From the NCBI RefSeq assembly GCF_011046555.1, contig NZ_CP049246.1:2728001-2792000 (forward strand): a stretch of 64,000 nucleotides of DNA, in the 5' to 3' direction. A program made the position numbers and the translations under genes. Each line of letters begins with the position of its first letter. Within the stretch, counting starts at the first letter, position 1. Positions 61,577-64,000 of the stretch are shown piece after piece. The notes under the pieces are model-generated. The model ran no database searches. It saw only the letters and a list, made by a program, of their open reading frames with translations, and was not told where the DNA came from. The stretch comes from Sphingobacterium lactis (GTDB lineage Bacteria > Bacteroidota > Bacteroidia > Sphingobacteriales > Sphingobacteriaceae).

Positions 61577-61805
61577 TTTTGGTCAATGTTTGGTACCCAA
61601 AATTAAAACTACTAGTATTAATCACAAGTTAAATTTTGTTACCTTTTAAATATAAATGTTTAATAACGGGATATTTATTTTGGGAGGTTGTTGTGCGTTC
61701 CCAACAAGGTTTGGTATATATTTTCACAGATTAAGGCAGTATTATTTAGATATTAAGTTTTTGGTTACCAGCAGGTAAGCATGGTTAACTTACCTAAAAA
61801 TCAGT

Positions 61806-63131
61806 ATGTTTAAGGAGATGAAAAAGCTGATTATTTTTTTCTTTGCCGGTATGGTTCTAGCCCTTTGCTCCTGCAAGAAGGATGAGGAGTCCTTTGCCCC
61901 AGGCAGCAACCGCGCCATCAATGCGTGGATCTGGGAGACCATGAAAAAACAGTATTATTGGGAGAACACACTGCCCGGGCGACAGCGCATCGACCAGGAC
62001 CCGCAGAGCTACTTTATGACGCTCCTGCATCCTCAAGATCGGTTTTCAACCATCCTACAGAACCAGAATAGCGAGACGTACGGATACAGTTTCGAGAATA
62101 CCTTCGGCTTCGATTTCGTGCAGTACGAGCGATCCGGCAGTTGGACGACCTTGGTGACGCTGGTTGTCCCTGGCAGCCAGGCGGATCAGCTTGGCCTTAG
62201 CCGTGGCGACACCCTGCTCCGCCTGAATAATTTGAACCTTTCCCAACCGATCCAACCATCGATACCTGCGCTCCTGCGCTCGAATGTAATAAACCTGACG
62301 CGGAAGGATGGCAAATCGTTTGCTATCGCATCGGCGATAATTGCCCAGCCGGTGATCTATCGCCATGCCGTACTGGAGCATGACCACCGGAAGTACGGGT
62401 ACCTCAATATCAGCCACTTCGATTTCTCGGGGGGCTATGCCTTGTTGGGTGCCATTGAGGGCTTCCGTGCCAACGGCGTGAGCGAGCTGATCCTGGACCT
62501 GCGCCACAACCCGGGTGGGCAAGTTTCCTTTTCGGCATTCTGCGCACTGCTCTTCACCAAGGTGAAACCGGCGGATGTATTCGTGGAAATGCGCGGCAAC
62601 AGAAAGGTCGGCATGCGCCAGTTGTCCTTCGACGCTGCCCTCCAGAATCAGCCCGATGGCTACAGGTTCCGCTCGGCCGACCTGAAAGCCAAGTCCTTGA
62701 ACCTCTCCCGGATCTTTATCCTCAGCAGCGGCCAGACGGCCTCCGCAGCAGAACTGCTCATCAACAACCTGAAGCCTTACATCGATGTCCGGCAAATCGG
62801 CCAGACGACCATGGGTAAGGACATGGGCAGCAGTAGTGTTAAATCCCCGCCGGAAGTCTCCGGCAAGGAGTCCTACAATTGGGTGCTGCACCCCCTGGTA
62901 TACAAGCTGTACAACCAACAGGGCCACGGCGACTATAGCACCGGCATCTCCCCGAACACCCTGCTGGATGAATACGCCAGCGACCGGATCTTTCCCTTCG
63001 GTGATCCGCAAGATCCGATGGTGCGCGCGGTTTTGGAAGGGAAAGTGTTGCGTGGAGATGCGGGAAAGAGGTCGGAAGGGAAAGGAAGGGTTGTTTATGA
63101 GCGGGATTTTGTGAGGGCGATGGTTTTTTAG
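61806..63131 (+). CDS. S41 family (C-terminal processing-like) protease lipoprotein
   Basis: A 441-residue lipoprotein (Cys21 or Cys23 in LALCSCKKDEE). After a short N-terminal domain comes a PDZ-like segment (VVPGSQADQLGLSRGDTLLRL). The S41 core follows, with YLNISHFDFSGGY, ELILDLRHNPGGQVS, the nucleophile region ILSSGQTASAAELL and the general-base Lys in QIGQTTMGKDMGS. Serine-lysine dyad proteases of this family cut C-terminal ends of exported proteins. The coding region is notably GC-rich compared with the RAYT gene next to it. The target is unknown. Confidence 0.92.
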   Translation: MFKEMKKLIIFFFAGMVLALCSCKKDEESFAPGSNRAINAWIWETMKKQYYWENTLPGRQRIDQDPQSYFMTLLHPQDRFSTILQNQNSETYGYSFENTFGFDFVQYERSGSWTTLVTLVVPGSQADQLGLSRGDTLLRLNNLNLSQPIQPSIPALLRSNVINLTRKDGKSFAIASAIIAQPVIYRHAVLEHDHRKYGYLNISHFDFSGGYALLGAIEGFRANGVSELILDLRHNPGGQVSFSAFCALLFTKVKPADVFVEMRGNRKVGMRQLSFDAALQNQPDGYRFRSADLKAKSLNLSRIFILSSGQTASAAELLINNLKPYIDVRQIGQTTMGKDMGSSSVKSPPEVSGKESYNWVLHPLVYKLYNQQGHGDYSTGISPNTLLDEYASDRIFPFGDPQDPMVRAVLEGKVLRGDAGKRSEGKGRVVYERDFVRAMVF

Positions 63132-63189
63132 GGGGGTAGAATCACAGCATTATGCTTAAAATAAGGAATGAAAGCATAAAAAATAGATC

Positions 63190-63741
63190 ATGAGCAATAA
63201 ATATAAATTCAATGGCAGGAATCTGATTTATTTTGTGACCATAACTGTTGTTTATTGGATCGATGTTTTTACCCGCGAAGAATATAAAAATATAATCATA
63301 GAAAGCTTAAAGCATTGCATAAGCGAAAAAGGACTGGTTATTCATGGATGGGTCATTATGACCAACCACCTCCATCTCATCGTCAGCGCAGAAAATGCCA
63401 TCCATATTTCGAATATATTACGGGATTTTAAGAAATACACAGCAAATCAGGTGCTCAAAGCGATTCAAGACAATATCCATGAAAGTCGGAAATCCTGGAT
63501 GCTTGCATTATTTAAAAAAGCGGGGAAGGAAAACACTAATAATGTACTATATCAATTTTGGATTCAGGATAGTCATCCAATCTATGTTGATGATTCAAAG
63601 GATATTTATTTAGAAAAACTAAATTATATCCATCAAAATCCCGTAAAAGCTGGTTATGTCAGACAGGATCATTTTTACAAATATTCCAGCGCAGGTGATT
63701 ATGTAGGTAAAAAAGGAATGTTGCCAATTAAATTTTTGTAG
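63190..63741 (+). CDS. REP-associated tyrosine transposase (RAYT, Y1/IS200-like)
   Basis: A 183-residue Y1 transposase. It opens NLIYFVTITVVYWIDVFTR, has the HUH motif NHLHLIV (His60, His62) and the catalytic Tyr in LNYIHQNPVKAG (Tyr146). It is AT-rich relative to the preceding gene. RAYTs are usually single-copy, domesticated relatives of IS200/IS605 that process REP palindromes; no IS ends were seen. It appears intact and is directly followed by several inverted repeats (63765-63935). Confidence 0.92.
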   Translation: MSNKYKFNGRNLIYFVTITVVYWIDVFTREEYKNIIIESLKHCISEKGLVIHGWVIMTNHLHLIVSAENAIHISNILRDFKKYTANQVLKAIQDNIHESRKSWMLALFKKAGKENTNNVLYQFWIQDSHPIYVDDSKDIYLEKLNYIHQNPVKAGYVRQDHFYKYSSAGDYVGKKGMLPIKFL

Positions 63742-63764
63742 GCATTTTGGGGTAAAGGATTTGA

Positions 63765-63990
63765 GCCAGCGTGATAGGCCGAGGGCACGCTTAAACGACA
63801 CGCTGGCGCAATGTCTTTTGTAGTGGGTTGTGTGGTGGCGGACTTGTGCCAAAAAACATGCCGTAGGCACCAAGGAACAGCGTAATATCCCTTCCACACA
63901 ACCCTTGTGCCAGTGTATTTGTCCGAGGGCACAAGAGATCAACCGCACAGGCAGTCGCACAACTCTTGCGCCAGCTTGATGGGGCCTTTC
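63765..63990. repeat. Inverted-repeat cluster downstream of RAYT
   Basis: Three nested stems are visible: GCCAGCGTG/CACGCTGGC (63765-63773 with 63799-63807), GGGTTGTGTGG/CCACACAACCC (63825-63835 with 63894-63904) and CTTGTGCC/GGCACAAG (63904-63911 with 63928-63935). Related CTTGTGCC and CTTGCGCCAG words recur to the window end. These are candidate REP/BIME units for the adjacent transposase. The element may continue beyond the window. Confidence 0.65.
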
Positions 63991-64000
63991 GCACAACTTG

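Noticed and set aside
62055..63011. 318-codon frame antisense to the S41 protease gene
   Set aside because: The sense strand has clear S41 motifs. The antisense frame arises from GC-rich third positions, as do similar long antisense frames over dnaJ, pstS and cysD.
63190..63741. Complete IS200/IS605 insertion sequence
   Set aside because: Only the Y1 transposase is present. No tnpB and no defined element ends were seen, and the FVTITVVYWIDVFTR opening fits RAYT better.
63619..63996. 125-codon minus-strand open frame at the window end
   Set aside because: It runs through the inverted-repeat cluster and antisense to the RAYT gene. Cys/His/Arg-rich translation suggests no real protein.

Overview
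The window looks like a chromosomal segment from a member of the Bacteroidota, most likely a Sphingobacteriaceae (Sphingobacterium/Pedobacter-like) soil or plant-associated bacterium. The evidence is a SusC/SusD pair with a SusR-like one-protein regulator, FecI/FecR-controlled TonB-dependent receptors with STN domains, many lipoproteins, TAnnTTTG-type promoter sequence, and housekeeping genes (dnaJ, grpE, gdhA, ispE, ftsE-like) of Bacteroidota type. No plasmid, phage or CRISPR locus was seen.

Layout. 1-3.9 kb: small accessory genes, a truncated gene remnant, a tRNA-Ser(TGA) with a strongly structured 3' flank, a lipoprotein, a TPR protein and an unknown protein. 3.9-15.6 kb: a polysaccharide utilisation locus read on the minus strand (membrane-spanning Y_Y_Y/LuxR regulator, SusC, SusD, a PF10091/GH144-like lipoprotein, a GH3 beta-glucosidase). 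Its enzyme pair best fits beta-1,2-glucan. 15.6-29.4 kb: mostly housekeeping genes (ispE, LOG-family protein, ATP-cone/nuclease fusion, sirtuin, gdhA, PLP desulfhydrase/deaminase, sugar isomerase-like protein, grpE-dnaJ, ftsE-like ATPase, acyl-CoA reductase/ferredoxin pair, DAACS symporter). 29.4-39.4 kb: a Pst-like ABC transporter divergent from a complete assimilatory sulfate-reduction operon (sulfite reductase with a C-terminal HEPN-like domain, SUMT, siroheme dehydrogenase/ferrochelatase, APS reductase, CysD, CysN). 39.4-45.3 kb: an unknown membrane protein, a gene-free 1.6 kb stretch holding two kinds of palindromic repeats (a compact inverted structure and a 16-unit, ~50-bp-period array), an unknown membrane-anchored protein, and a citrate-type transporter facing a trans-aconitate methyltransferase. 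45.4-61.6 kb: two tandem, diverged copies of a five-gene cell-surface signalling/uptake module (ECF sigma factor, FecR anti-sigma, STN-TonB receptor, beta-helix lipoprotein, small lipoprotein). 61.8-64 kb: an S41 protease lipoprotein and a RAYT (REP-associated Y1 transposase) followed by a dense set of inverted repeats.

The most promising candidate for an undescribed system is the duplicated sigma/FecR/TonB-receptor/beta-helix/lipoprotein module. It is not a SusCD locus, its ligand is unknown, and the two surface lipoproteins always follow the receptor. Second is the Pst-like transporter. Its binding protein has lost the usual phosphate-binding Ser/Thr pattern and it sits back to back with the sulfate genes, so it may import sulfate. 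Third is the palindromic repeat set, together with a RAYT able in principle to mobilise such repeats.

All calls come from reading the sequence without database searches. Family names rest on recognised motifs, and residue positions are hand counts.
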